A DNA stretch of 64,000 bases from Ryuthela nishihirai (lineage: Eukaryota > Arthropoda > Arachnida > Araneae > Heptathelidae). The position numbers and the translations under genes were made by a program. The first letter of the stretch is position 1, and every line of letters begins with the position of its first letter. A model generated the notes under the pieces. It had not been told where the DNA came from and made no database searches. It worked only from the letters and a program-made list of their open reading frames with translations. Positions 20,961-33,307 of this stretch are shown piece after piece. The stretch spans positions 76,009,501 through 76,073,500 of the forward strand of contig JAWZYU010000011.1 of NCBI GenBank assembly GCA_038380435.1, in the 5' to 3' direction.

Positions 20961-21884
20961 CTATTAACACAGTTACGAGGCATCACTACTGCTGGATTAA
21001 AACTGCAAGGAACACTTGTGTTGTACTTATGACTCAGGGGTAAATGGGAGTCGTTCAAAAGACTTGCTCACCCTACGAGACGTCGCTTACAACTAAGATT
21101 GCATCATGTTTTGTTCGTGATAGTAAAGCCTTGATGTCATGACTCAACTGCATTGCATCAGACAATGATGCAATACCTTCGCAAGTTGTGTGTATGGCGG
21201 GTTGATGCAATACAATGCAATTTGTTGCAATCTGAGTTTAAAATACAGCTTTGCAAAATGTTTACCTACGTACTCAATGCGGACTGAGTCTTTTTTATAT
21301 GACCATCTGTCTCTCCTAAACAAGAGCCAATCGACAAATTTTATTGTTATTTTCTTATTCAGCACCTCGAATTTAATAAAGATTTTCTCTTTTCGTTTCA
21401 AAGCCTTTTTGTGTGTTGCCCTGTGTAATCGGCGTTCTGTATAATCTGCAAAGATTAACGTCATGTAAAAATATATTGCATTTTCAACAACAGTTTTTTT
21501 TTCTATAATAGAGCTGTTTAAAATGCAATGGATGTTTGTCATTACGTTAGAGAACAGACCTAAAACAAATTTCATTGATTATGATATATTTTTATTAAAC
21601 TTTTAAATGTTCATATTTGGACGACATACGAAATTTTTCGAAATTAAAATTTGAACATCTTAAGATGTTTACTTCTTCAAATGTTTCTTGTTGAAACAGC
21701 ATCATTGGTAAAGAATAAAGGCACACTCTGAGTATGCATAAAAACTGCATCAGTGAAACTGTGTTAATATTTTTCATTTATATTGTTTCGAATTTTAAGC
21801 AGAAGGGCGAATTAACGCATTTAAAAGTTTATGTACAGGAATTGAATAATGCCAGTAACAAGAAAGTTTTACAACTAAATGTAT
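20961..21884. other. No gene recognised
   Basis: Contains repeated gatgcaatac/aatgcaattt strings between 21,160 and 21,230 and otherwise ordinary A+T-rich sequence. Overlapping frames at 21,144-21,575 on both strands show no family features. Confidence 0.4.
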
Positions 21885-22290
21885 GTGGTTGGTTGTTTTA
21901 CCTCTAAGCGGCACTATTTTGCGCACCAATGGCTAACTAATCAGGTCACAAAGACCACGAAGGTTCAGAGAATGTTGGGGGAGGGAACCCACCGAAACAG
22001 CTGTTGGGAGACAGATGGTAGACTCCCATCAAAGCCATCCAGCGTATTCTTTAACATGCACAGGGTATGGCTCTCCCGCACATAGAGCCACGGCTTAACG
22101 TCTTTTTGGAAGTCAATAGTTCCAATACCGATGGGCTTGGAAGGCCGCTAACGCGGCTTTTCCCAGCCCATCGGTGTGCCCTATTTACCGCGGGTAGGGC
22201 GGGATAACTCTTAACGCTGACTCAGCTGGGACTCGAACCTGGGAACTGCAGATTACGAACCTGGCGCGCTACCGACTGCCCCCCCACACT
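21885..22290 (-). mobile_element. SINE-A, near full-length with tRNA-like head
   Basis: On the minus strand the head is at 22,290-22,220, with an A-box-like gcagtcggtagcgcgcc and a B box ggttcgagtccc. The conserved body and the 3' end gtgccgcttagagg follow, at about 21,900. This is the clearest evidence that the SINE-A family is tRNA-derived. The flanks share only a weak actaaa string, so no target duplication is claimed. Confidence 0.75.
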
Positions 22291-22586
22291 AAACGCAGTA
22301 CGTTTAAAGTAAGTACTAGCACCATTCAAACAAATTACAAGCACTTAAATAAACCTATCTTTGTTTAACAAATTGTAATTATATAACACTAGCATTCAAC
22401 TTATCATCTTACTTTACAGTTCATCTTATATTAATATCTGAGCAAAGCTGATTTCGAATAACGCTGTAACTAAATTGATACCAACAACCTAATTTATGAA
22501 ACTATCGTAGTTGTAATACATATTTTATAAATCACACTCTATCGAGCACTCTTTATCTAGAATGTCTTCAGATATATATATATATA

Positions 22587-23745
22587 CAGGGTGATTGTAA
22601 ACTCTTTCAACAAAAAAGAGGGGTGATAGTACACATCAAGACAAAAAATTTTTTGCAATGGAACCTAGGGTTGCATTCCACTCCTTCCGCCAGAAAAGAG
22701 TACTTTCGAAAAACGCCACGCATGCACAAGTATTTACAACCGGTGCATGAAAAGCACAAGATGCAAATCAGGTGCGATGAGCAAGTGCGTAGACGATTAA
22801 GAACAAACATTTAAAAACGCAGCCGAACCCGTTCATCGACATTACCGTGATAAGGTCACATGACAAGTGATGTATTCGTGAAGGACATGGAAGACTACAC
22901 ATAGGAGTAATTGGCGGATATGCATGTGATGTAAGTAATGGACGTGGAGCACAAAGATTGTACCATGAGAGATTTCCGAATCATCGTATTCCTTACCATT
23001 CGACCTTCGCCAGTGTTGATCGAAGACTTCGTGAAACTGGCTCGTTGGCTATCTCAATGAGTGATATTGGACGTTCGCGAAGTGTGTGGACACCAGAAAT
23101 GGAAGAACGTGTCTTGCAGCGATTTGCAGAAGTTCCTTCTGCAAGTACGCGAGTGGTGTCATCCGAAATGGGAGTTTGACAAACCTCGGTGTGAAATGTC
23201 CTACATGAGGCAAGGATGTATCCTTTCCACATGCAGAAGGTCCAAGCTTTGAACGAAGATGACTATCCCCACCGGGTAGAGTTTGTTAGGTGGATGCTCC
23301 AGATGAACAATGTTAATCCGCAATTTCCCGCATTAGTGTTATTTAGTGATGAGGCCACGTTTACCCGGGAACGCATTTTCAACAAGCACAACCAGCACGC
23401 TTGGGCTCAAGAAAATCCACACGTCACTCTCCCTCGTAAACACCAGCAGAAATTTGGTGTCAGCATCTGGCAGGTATCCTGGGTGATTGTCTGGTGGGAC
23501 CTTACTTCTTGCCAGAACGACTGACTGGTGCAGTGTACCGTGTGTTTTTGGAGCAAGTGCTTCCTGGTCTGTTGCAGGGTGTTCCGCTCACCACACAGAG
23601 GGACATGTGGTTTATGCAGGATGGGGCCCCACTACACTTTTCCATCGAGATCCGATACTTCCTAAATGCAACATATCCCGGGTAGTGGATTGGACGTGGT
23701 GGACCTGTGGCTTGGCCACCACGCTCCCCCTCTTTAAAATGAGGA
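22587..23745 (+). mobile_element. DDE transposon with DUF4817-type head, 3'-truncated
   Basis: It begins cagggtgattgtaaactc at 22,587, directly after a (TA)n run, consistent with TA-targeted insertion. The coding part follows. No matching inverted terminal repeat appears on the right; similarity stops right after the PPRSPSL codons near 23,740, so the 3' end is lost. The head and DDE arrangement belong to the large DUF4817 + DDE_3 group common in insects and arachnids, related to Tc1/mariner. Confidence 0.75.
22880..23740 (+). pseudogene. DUF4817/DDE transposase, frameshifted and truncated
   Basis: The N-terminal helix-turn-helix block reads LYHERFPNHRIPYHSTF and VDRRLRETGSL at 22,950-23,050. 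Frame changes follow near 23,177, 23,480 and 23,690. The first catalytic Asp lies in LVLFSDEATFTRE (about 23,335-23,375). The second is in MWFMQDGAPLHFS (about 23,605-23,645). The third acidic residue, normally just after SPDL in this family, is missing because similarity ends at PPRSPSL. Family members bind terminal repeats and catalyse cut-and-paste transposition; this copy cannot. No host gene role is suggested. Confidence 0.78.
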
Positions 23746-23799
23746 AGTTTAGTTTTACCACACACCCTCTGAGAAAAGAGAGCAGATCATTGCTGTCTG

Positions 23800-24140
23800 T
23801 GTGATATCCCTTGACTCTCTACCATAGAAATTTAAAATTTCGATCATAAATATATCTCTTTAAATATTCTTTTAAAATCTAGCATTTTTCACATTTAGCA
23901 GCCTCTAACGATAGAAATGAGAACCAATTGAGGATTTTAAAATGAAAATCATAATATATCTTTAGTACCTTATGCAACTGAAAAAAGAATTTTAAAATTA
24001 TCTTTTAAATAAAAAAAATCGCTTCCCCATACCCCTTTGGGGTAAAAGGGCAAATCATTGTTCCCAATGCAAACCTCATCACCTCTGCACTCCATCATCA
24101 AAATTTGAAATTTGTAACATAAACGCATCGTTTACAATAC
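23800..24140 (-). repeat. Dispersed repeat R, copy 1
   Basis: On the minus strand it shares gaggtttgcattgg- and gaaatttcaaatttt-like strings with 39,665-40,150 on the + strand, where two tandem sub-units are seen. It directly follows the truncated transposon. No coding potential. Confidence 0.45.
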
Positions 24141-24885
24141 TCAATTAAACTTTCGCAATTTTCAACTTTTCTCATCGTTAGAGGTCGCAAATAAGACTGG
24201 GAGATTTGGGAAGTGGAAAACATAATATTTCATCAATACCAATCCAACCCAAAAAGAGTTTTTTAATCTGTCTCTTAGAAGCGAATGAATTGAATGTCTA
24301 CAGCGGGCAGATGGCGACAAAGGGAAAGCTGTAGATATTAGTTTTTGAATCGAGCTGATCTTGTCCATTGCAACAATGTCTGTCGTCTGTCCAATACAAA
24401 AAAAGGGTCCAAAGTTGACAGACCATGTTGTCCAATGTAATAATGAAAATAATTGAAAAATGTTTACAGTCCATGAAGCCCAGAGGCTTTAACATATAAT
24501 GCAATAAAGGCTAATCTGTAATCACAAAAGAAGGTGTGAGTCTATGTCTGTATCGGCAATTACTCATCGGGAAATCAGAGTACGCTTCAAATTTTCCGAG
24601 AATGTTTCTGCTTATGGTTCGGATTGCAGTGGCAAATTTCAAGTCGAAATTCCAAAAGAGAGTCTTGCTAGAAGCAAATATATTTATCACGCTATTCCTA
24701 CCTGAAAAGGTAATCGCTGTCAAATTTATTGTTTTCATTTACAGCTCCCTAACTGTGAATGGAAGAGTAAGAGTAACATTTAAAATCTGCTGCCGTTGCC
24801 AGATTTCCCACATTTCTAAAGATATTATCTGTTGCAGCTAGGGACCTGACCTTTTAACCCAACATGTGGTCAGGCAGGAGAACAC
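24141..24885. other. No gene recognised
   Basis: Overlapping short frames on both strands (24,162-24,841) have hydrophobic stretches but no motif I recognise. A pyrimidine-rich acceptor or a conserved exon is not evident. Confidence 0.4.
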
Positions 24886-24888
24886 ATG

Positions 24889-27080
24889 TCGTCGGCTACA
24901 GAGGTCCAACCAGACTTTGCAAATGGGTTATCCAGACATGTTTGTCCTGAGCTACAGCTGTTGCCTTGGAGCAAGGTCCTGTTTGACATTGTCCATTGCA
25001 TCCTAAGCCACCCCCCTTTCCTGAGACCTTTAGGCATGCAATTCATAACCCATTCTACAATATAAAGTTATCAAATGGGCCGAACCAATGCAGTTTCTCT
25101 TTACCAATAAGGTGTTCAAAGGGGGTTGCCAATTCCTTTGCCTAACCTCATCATTACTTACAAAATGAAATCACCTAATGCCAAAGATACTGCGTAAGCA
25201 TCTAGAATCAAAGGCATCAAGTTTCCTGCTATCTTGCTTACAAAGGGCCCAAGTTTCATCATCTAACTTACCTTAGAAAAAAACAAAGTACTATACAGCT
25301 CAATTTTAGCCTTTAGGTGTAAATACCTGTTTTTCCACACTCTCCACAGATTCTTAAAAGTTCAGCAGCAATTTTTATTCTTCTAGTTATCTCATGCCAC
25401 ACATCACCAGTTTCTGTTACTACTAAAAAACCTTTACTGTTACTACACTCAGATAATAACTAAGACACTTGATCAAGAATGCAACCATTCAGTGCAACTG
25501 AAGCACCATCACTGACAAACTTTCATTGCTTTAGTTTTCTCTCAATATACTAGTAAACCTACTCTATTACTAGTCTCATCAACAGCCCTAATGAAGGAAT
25601 TCATGTCATCATCATCATTAGCCAACAAGGCCAAATCAATCATCGTATTATGTAAATCAGAAATTTGAATTCTCTAGACCATTTAAGACCAAAATCTTTC
25701 CCTTGCAAATATTTCCGTATAACAAAATCAATAAAAATAAATAAATGAATAGTCCCTCAAGTAGCTGCTTTCCACAGAGTCAGACAGGAACTTGTCAGTT
25801 TATACGCCATAATAGAAGTTCTGTGGGAATAGCGGGACATAAAAAAACAATGCAAGCATTCATGCCTTATCCGGGACTAACCAAATTAAAGGAAAATGAG
25901 ACGAAATGCACCGTTGTCGAACTCCACTAGCAATGATAAACCAATCACTATAAGCCTAACCAACTCTCACACACTGCTCAGTGTTATTATAGAGAACTTT
26001 TATTACACAAACAAATTTATCAGATGTTACATATGATCTAACAATCAACCACAAATTTTGTCGATCAACAGAGTCAAAAGCCGTTTTGAAATCTATAAAC
26101 TAGTAACCACAGGTTTCTGAAACTCTAAACATTTCTCAAGAATCTGCCTATGTGAAAATATTTGATCAATACATCCCCTACCACTTCTGAATCCAAACTG
26201 TTCATCACACAGTTGTCCATCAGCCAAATTCTTAATTCTATTAAGTATAATCATGCAAAGAACTTTACCTAGAACAGAAAGTAAGCTAATACTCCTTTAG
26301 TTATCATAAAACTGCGATCAACTCTTTAAAAAATCGGAATAATAATAGCTCACAGAATAATACTTTGGCAAGGATAGTAACAGCTCTGGCAAAATCCTTT
26401 CCCAGCTCTAAGCATTTCAGTGGTGATTTCATCCACATCTAGGGATTTATGCAGTTTTTAATTTAGAGATACCCGAAGTGACTTCAGAATATGACATAAG
26501 GCCAATATTAAAGCCAGTTTATTACAAACTTATTACCAACAATGGAAGTAGAGCTAAGTGCATATATTTCTTAGAATATCTCTGAAATGTTCCTTCCACC
26601 TAGCAATGGCAGAATCTTCGCCTTCAACAATCCTACCAGTTTTTTATTTCAATCATGTGTACCTGTCTGTTTCTTCCCAAACAAAACATTAGCTATCTGG
26701 TACAATCTCTGATATTCTGCTTTTTAGCTGCTAAATCTGTTTTTTTCCAGCCAAGCAATCAAGCCAAAGATTTTTATCAGCTCTTATTTGATCCTATACA
26801 CGTTTATTAAATTCTTTGCAGTGCTGTCATTACGACTAATTGGGTGTTGATTCAAATTATTCCTGCAATTTCGTCTTTCAAAAATTAGCTCCATAGCTTT
26901 ATCACTCAAATAACTTTGTCTACTCTGTTCTTTTTTTTTTACCGAAAACAGTACTATTATTTGCAAGAAAAGCATGTTTATACTGATCCCATTCTTTCTT
27001 AACGTCAATAGTAGGTTTAATAATATCAGGATCTTTCAGAGCTTTAGGATTAAAGGTAATTGTCCTAACCTTATCTTCAT
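24889..27080 (-). mobile_element. Old RTE-type LINE copy L3 (3' part of a 5'-inverted insertion)
   Basis: Starts at its 3' end with the family string cggctacagaggtccaacc and runs through degenerate RT sequence to the endonuclease/RT linker near 27,075. Many stops and indels. A SINE-B interrupts it at 25,748-25,885. The adjoining 27,084-27,376 carries the upstream endonuclease segment in the opposite orientation. Confidence 0.75.
25748..25885 (-). mobile_element. SINE-B fragment inside LINE L3
   Basis: Contains cctcaagtagctgctt, cagacaggaacttgtcagttt and catgccttatccggg, matching the better copies at 33.9, 45.4 and 46.8 kb. The tRNA-like head is not present. Confidence 0.65.
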
Positions 27081-27083
27081 ACT

Positions 27084-27376
27084 AGATATTCTTTGTTTGC
27101 AAGAGACCAAATGAACAGGTAAAGGTCAGATACTTAAAAAAAATTTAAATTTTTGTGTTCAGGACGGGAAGATGGAAAGCATCTTCAAGGTGTAGGTTTG
27201 CTTCTCAGCACACCCGTCATTGATGCTCTTCTAGGATATGACTGCATTATTGAAAGATTTCTTACATTTAAATTTGAAACTAAGCTGAGACTGAAGAACT
27301 GAATGTTATCTGTTGTTATGCCCCCCACACAGGGCTCTGATGAAGACCAAAAATATAGTTTTACAGACAACAATTA
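27084..27376 (+). mobile_element. Inverted 5' segment of LINE L3 (endonuclease region)
   Basis: The + strand reads the endonuclease start (tagatattctttgtttgcaa, then the region equivalent to RWTGKGE through to the 'FYGQLQD' block). It lies on the 5' side of minus-strand L3 with its own 5' end facing L3. That is the geometry produced by twin priming. The junction lacks some element sequence between the two segments. Confidence 0.7.
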
Positions 27377-30300
27377 AACTCGAACACTTGCTCAAGAATG
27401 TATTCATTCAAAGCAACTGAAGGACCATCTGCCTGACCAATTTTAATCACTTTAGTTTTTTTCTCTGTTTATAACCAAATATACTCTACTACCAGCCTCA
27501 TCACAACTCTAATAAAAGAGTTCATCTCACCAATACAATTTTCCATAAAAGGCCAAATCACCAACGTTATATAAATCAGAAACTTCGAACTAACTAGACC
27601 ATTTAAGGCCAAATTCTTCTCCTTGCAGTGAATTAGGAAATAGCATAACCGATAATTAAAAAGCAAAGGAGTCAAAATCCACCTAGTAGAACTCTAGTTG
27701 TAATTCTAAAGCAATTGTTTCAGTATTATCATAGGGAGCTTTCATTATGCTAACTAACTTGTCAGGTATTCCATATGATTTAATGATCAACCATTAATTC
27801 TGTCGATCAACAGTCAAACGCCGTTTTGAAATATATAAAGCTAGTAACCATAGGTTTCTGAAACACTAAACATTTCTCAGCAATCTGCCTAAGTGAAAAA
27901 CTGTGATATATTTGATCTATACATCTCTTACCACTTCTGAGTCCACACCATTCATCACGCAATTGTCCATCAACCAAAATCTTGATTCTATTAAACACAA
28001 TAATGCAAAAGACTTTTTTACCTGGAACAGCTAAAGGGACTTTACCTGAAAGTAGGCTCATACCCCGAATAGTTATCACAATAATTGCGATTCCCCTTTT
28101 TAGAAACAGGGATAATAATAGCTCTAGTAAAACCTTTAGGAACAACACCTGTATCATAAAAAAGCATTCAAAATTTCCGTTAGCTATGTGACAGCCCAAA
28201 CCTTCATAGCCTTAAGCATTTCAGTACTAATTTCTTCTATCCCTGGGAATTTATGCAGTTTTAATTTAAAGATAACCAACGCGACTTCACAATGTGATAT
28301 AGGGCCAACGTTAAAGCCACTAATGCTCTATCCTTATTACAAACAATGGAAGTAGAACTAAGTACATAGTTTAGAATATCTCTGAAATACTCCACCCAAC
28401 TAGCCATGGCAAAATCCTTACCTTCACCAACCATTTTTATCCTTCAATCCATGTGTACCTGTCTGTTTCTTCCCAAACAAAGCATTAACTATCTGGTATA
28501 ATCTCTGCTGTTGTGTTGTTGTTTCTGCTGCTTCTGTTCTGTCAGCCAGACCTAGACATGATAAAATCCTCACTGTCAACAGCCTTGTCCCTCAGTACTT
28601 GTCTGTTTCTTCCCACATAAAACACAAACTATTTGATACAATCCCTGCTATTGTGCGATTTAGCTGCCTCCTCTGCTTTGTCACCCAAGCTTTCAAGCCA
28701 AAGATTCGTATCCCCCGTTAACTGATCCTTTACACGTCTGTTAAGCTCTTTGTAATGTCAGCTGTGAGGACTAGTAGGGAGTTCATTCAAATTACTTCTG
28801 CAATTCCTTCTTTCAGAAATAAGCTCTACAGCCATTTCGCTCAAATGACTTATCCTTTGTTCCTTTTTACCCAAAAGAGTACATTAGTTTCAAGAAAAGC
28901 CTGTTTAAACTGATCAGATGCTTTCTCAACTTTGGTAGTGACCAAAGCACAACTGTCATAACGACTAATTAGTCTATCATGTTATGCATTGGTAATATCA
29001 GTATCTTTCAGAATTTCAGTGTTAAAGGTAATCATATTCTCATAAACTTAGCACAGCATTTCTTAAGATTCAGTTGCGGCACTTTTTACCAGAAAATGGT
29101 CTGACCCAATTTCAGTTCCCCTATGTGATCTGTATGTCTAACCGGACTAACCCATTTGTTTCTAACTAATATATAATCTGTTATATCCCTATGCAACTCA
29201 TCAGGTGAAACTCATGTATATTTATAAATGTCACGATATTCCTAGTATACGTTAGTTATTCTCAAACAGTTAAGTTTATTCATCTGCAGTAGACATTTGC
29301 CATTGCCATTAAAACTACCAATGCCAAAGTGACCTAACACCCCTGATCAAAGGTCAGAGTCAGTACCAACAAAGCATAAAAATTCCCCTAGCACAACAGA
29401 AATGTCTCCATTCTTGAAAGAATTCAAAATATCCTGAAGTCGTCCATAAAACCTTTCTTTCTCCTCCTCAGCAAAGTATTCTATGGGGAAATGTCAACAG
29501 ATCACTTTCGAGTGTTTAATCTTAGTTTTGAATTTAGCTATAAGAAAACTTTCAGTAATGGAATCATATCCCAGAAGTGCATCACTGGCATGTCTCCTGA
29601 GAAGCAAACGTACACCTTGGAAATGCTTCCCATTCTACCTCCCTGAAAAGAGATATTTAAAATATTTTTAAATATCTCACCTTTACCTGTCCATCTGGTC
29701 CCTTGCAAGCCTAGAATATCTCTAACGCTTTAATTCCTGCGTGAGGAAGTCAAGAGAATAATCTCTATGTAAAGTCCTCCCGTTCCTAAAATGATTAGTA
29801 GAATTCTTAAAGAAACTAGGTTTATTGAGAGAGGGCCAACAATATCAAACAGCCGCCTAATCACAGGAATGGAGCAAATATTTGTTCGCAACACTAAAGA
29901 ATTAATCCTCCATGATATTAGGAACTTCAGGCAGCACCTTTTCAAATGGACCTTTTTATGAACCAGAATCTAGATAGACACATTACTCTAGGGTACCTGA
30001 GACATTATTATTCTAGGGTAGGTTGGCGATGAACTTAGAAGTAAGGGTGATTATCCACCAGCTGATAAAACATATCCTGTGAATCTATTCACTTGTGGTG
30101 GTTAGGATTATCCACCAACTGATAAAACGTATCCTGTGAATCTATTCACTTGTGGTTGTCAACCCACAAACAAGAAGAAAACACAGGGCACTCCACAGAG
30201 GCCACCAGTGCAACAAGTTCAGGATACGTACTCAAACTCAAAGCCATAAACCAGTCCAGTGAGTATAAATGGACAGCACCAGGACCCTGTGAAGTTGACC

Positions 30301-30550
30301 ACTTCTCATTAAGGCAGAAAAAAATGTATTTATAGATGGCCAGATCAGTTGGCGTAATTGATCTAGCAGCCCTACTCTTCTATTTTCTTCCAGAAGAAAA
30401 TATATCTTCTGAAAAATACTAACGGCCTACACCACGAGAGGCGGCATCAGACTTTTGGTGCTAGGTTTGGCGGATTTTGTGCATCATCGCCGGGGATTGG
30501 TACACAGTCAATCCAAGGAAAGTTAACTCTTTGATTACCACATACTTAAT
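27377..30550 (-). mobile_element. Old RTE-type LINE copy L5
   Basis: Covers the family from mid C-terminus (equivalent of CSLEQVSQF) through RT, linker and endonuclease to the 5' leader near 30,550. The leader strings cgtggtgtaggccgttag and actgtgtaccaatccc match copy L2. The 3' end is missing at the junction with the inverted segment. It is heavily mutated. A roughly 100-bp internal duplication occurs at 28,400-28,640, and a 60-bp tandem duplication of the leader (gattatccaccarctgataaaac) lies at 30,050-30,155. Confidence 0.72.
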
Positions 30551-31019
30551 AACCTGCATAGGACAATTGAAAACATGCCCTAACATAGCCTTGAAAGTTG
30601 GGACATCTTCTGCCACACTGCCACTGAGGAGACAACCAGTAGTGCAAATGGGGAGGGACACAATAGGATGGCGTCTCACTAGTTCTAATGAGGAAAAAAA
30701 AACTAGCTGCTACCTGCGTAACATACACCCTAGAAATGAAACCCACACAGCAAACCTACACCTTGTGTAGGTGAATAACTCTGAGTGTCATTTCGGTAAA
30801 TCTAATTTTTTTGTTGGGGAAGGACATAGAATATATGTATTTTTGCTGTACCCTAGTTCCAAAAATTGCATTCCCTGCACTTGCAAATTCAATACTTGGA
30901 AACTGTATTGAATTATTGCATTATTGTATTGAATTTGCACACTTACAGGTTCAATACTACATTACACTTAGGCATGAAACGTAGTTAGTCTTTTTAGGAA
31001 CCAGTCTGAAGACAAAAGG
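30551..31019. other. No gene recognised
   Basis: May include leader or flanking sequence of LINE L5 on its left. A short cluster of attgaatt/ttgcattattg strings lies at 30,885-30,960. Frames at 30,461-30,770 have no family features. Confidence 0.35.
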
Positions 31020-31760
31020 AAATCGAACATTACATCAGAAATCCCTACTTGTTTCAGAAAAATCAAAGACAGCAAAATTCCTAAACCAATAATCAATGGC
31101 AAACCCCCATGGAAATACCACAGGTCTAAAATTAAAGAAGATAACAGGAATATACAAAAAAAAGCAACTAAGGTACAGATTAACTCAGAATTTCACATAT
31201 CTACCCTTAAAAAACAATGGAAAGAATATGAACAAATATATACGGATGAATTACTTCACCCTGATAAACAAATCACGACAGTAGCTGTCTATATCCAAGA
31301 AGACAATCTCAGAAAAAAAACCTCCAACTTCATAAAAACACAATTATTATCATAGTAGAGCTAGCTGAAATTAATGAAGCTATAAAATGGAGCACACATG
31401 ATAAAAATAATAAAAATAATTCTCTCCTTTCTGACTGGAAATCAGTCCACCATTTTTACTAATCCAAGAGAAAAGTTCACCCACCCATATTTGATAAATG
31501 AAATTATAGAAAACATTCATGACAATGTATCGAAGAACAATAATCTATTCCATATTCAATTGACACCCAGCCGCTGCCGGCAATGAAATTTCAGACTCCA
31601 TAGCAAATGATATCCAAAACATAAAATAAAAATAGAAATCCAATTCCATGCTGAACAGTTAAACCAAAGGCTCAAAAAACATCTTTTGCAGAAAAACACG
31701 AGTCAGGTTCCTTCTGATTCCAGACTACAAACGTAAACAGAGAAGAATTATAGAAAATAT
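31020..31760 (+). mobile_element. Decayed LINE fragment with RNase H domain
   Basis: The + strand reads PPWKYHRSKIKED, then KEYEQIYTDE (the YTDGS position of RNase H), VAVYIQEDN, ELAEINEAIKWS, LLSDWKSVH and TPSRC followed out of frame by GNEISDSIAND. From family knowledge these fit the order of an RNase H domain of I-clade or related LINEs: YTDGSK, ELLAIxxAIxW, SDSKSA, PSHxGIxGNExAD. Stops and shifts are frequent. It is unrelated to the RTE-type copies. The C-terminal tail probably continues to about 32,100 but is too decayed to trace. Confidence 0.58.
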
Positions 31761-32931
31761 CAGCAACGTTAAAGTTAAACCACAAGGTTAAAAATTAAAC
31801 CACAGGCTCCAAATTAAAATCCCCATACTTAGAATGGAATATTCCCTCCTTAATGACAAATTCTGCTTGCTAAACGTAAGATAAATCTTCAAATTTCACT
31901 TACTGCTAAACAAAAGAGAATGTTTCAAATATTTTGAATTTCATTAAGTATGAAAACCGAAGACAGGCCATACTTGATTATATCTACAAAAAATGGAACT
32001 TCCAAGATTTCTCACTCAAATCCTACGGGCTCATGAAGATAAAATAAAACAGGAACGGAATTTGCAAATTGGTTTTACAGTTCCTAAAGCATAGTAAGTT
32101 GCCACAATAGGATCTGAAAGTGTTTAAAAAATCTTCACTTCAGTGAAAAACTTCTCTATGTATTTTGTGCCGATAAAAGTAACTTTTGCATTGACTTCTA
32201 ACTTGTACACATTAAAAATGCTCATTCCTGTTTAGATTTTTTAAAGAAAAGCTGTCTTTTTATTCTCTAAAAACCACTCAACTTTCACCTGAAACTAGGA
32301 TACCGACATATCGGTTTGGGAACATTTTTTATTTTCCCTCGGAAGTTTTCTTAGACCTTTTCAGGTAAGATGCCTGGTGGGTCTCTTCAAGGAAGTGCTC
32401 TGGAATATCAAGTTCATATCTTATTCTTTCCCCTCCCCTCTGTTAAGCTCTTTGCATTCCTTTTTGCTGACCTATTACTTTAACAAATTTTTTCTCTTGA
32501 CTGTATTTTCCTACACGTATTTCATCTGACTTTATTGGCAGTATTTCTCATAAGCGTCCAGATAGAGTCCCGAAGGCGTTGAGCGTGAGAGAGAAAACAA
32601 ATATTGTTGATAAATTTTCAATTGCTCTTTGTTTAGCTTGGATACAATCTGTTTTAAGATGCGGTTTGACTAACAATATCCTGTAATAAGTATATGCAGA
32701 ACCGGATCTAGAGCCTGCATATATAGATCTGGGGATTTAAAAGAGCCAAAAAATTATGAAATTGGTTTAAATTTGATGCATTTTTCAAGAAGTTTTAAAG
32801 AATGTAAAACGGAGGATGAAGTGTTTTACTACATTGGAAATCCAGTCTCTTACTCTCCCCCACTTTTACATTTTTCTGTCCCGATTGTGTTTTCTGCCCA
32901 TTCCCTCGATATTTTTTGAGATCCCGGCCTG
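31761..32931. other. No gene recognised
   Basis: A+T-rich. The left 300 bp may be the decayed tail of the RNase H-bearing LINE. No repeat boundaries or exons identified. Confidence 0.35.
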
Positions 32932-32942
32932 CTTATATGAAT

Positions 32943-33296
32943 GGGACGAGCTCGTGTTCTGCAGTTCCTAGGTTCGAGTCCCGCCTTGGCCAGCGTTGAT
33001 ATCTATCTACGCAAACCTTCTCGCCCTGACCTCGGTTAATAGGGAACACAGATGGGGTTGGAAAGACGGCATTTCGTCGCATGGGAAGTTAAGCCGTGCC
33101 CCCGTGTGCGGGAGAGTCATACTTAATGCACTTTAAAGAACACACTGGTGGTCTTGACTGGAGGCTTCCACCTATCTCCTAATCAGCTCTCCAATGGTTC
33201 CCCCCCCAACCTTCTCGTGGGTCATTGTGATCTGGCAATTTAGTTCATTGTGTGCAAAAAAATTCCCTCAGAGGTAAAAACAACTCCAAACAACCA
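32943..33296 (+). mobile_element. SINE-A with 11-bp target duplication
   Basis: Flanked by the perfect direct repeat cttatatgaat (32,932-32,942 and 33,297-33,307). The head keeps a B box ggttcgagtccc at about 32,972. The body is colinear with the copies at 22.0 and 56.2 kb and ends in ccctcagagg plus a short tail. Confidence 0.85.
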
Positions 33297-33307
33297 CTTA
33301 TATGAAT

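Noticed and set aside
21144..21575. 143-codon minus-strand ORF
   Set aside because: Lys/Ile/Phe-rich, overlaps an equally long + strand frame, no recognisable domain.
22220..22290. Possible tRNA gene on the minus strand
   Set aside because: A and B boxes are good, but the sequence continues directly into the SINE-A body.
24162..24841. Overlapping hydrophobic frames that could suggest a receptor
   Set aside because: No consistent transmembrane pattern or conserved motif, and frames on both strands are equally open.
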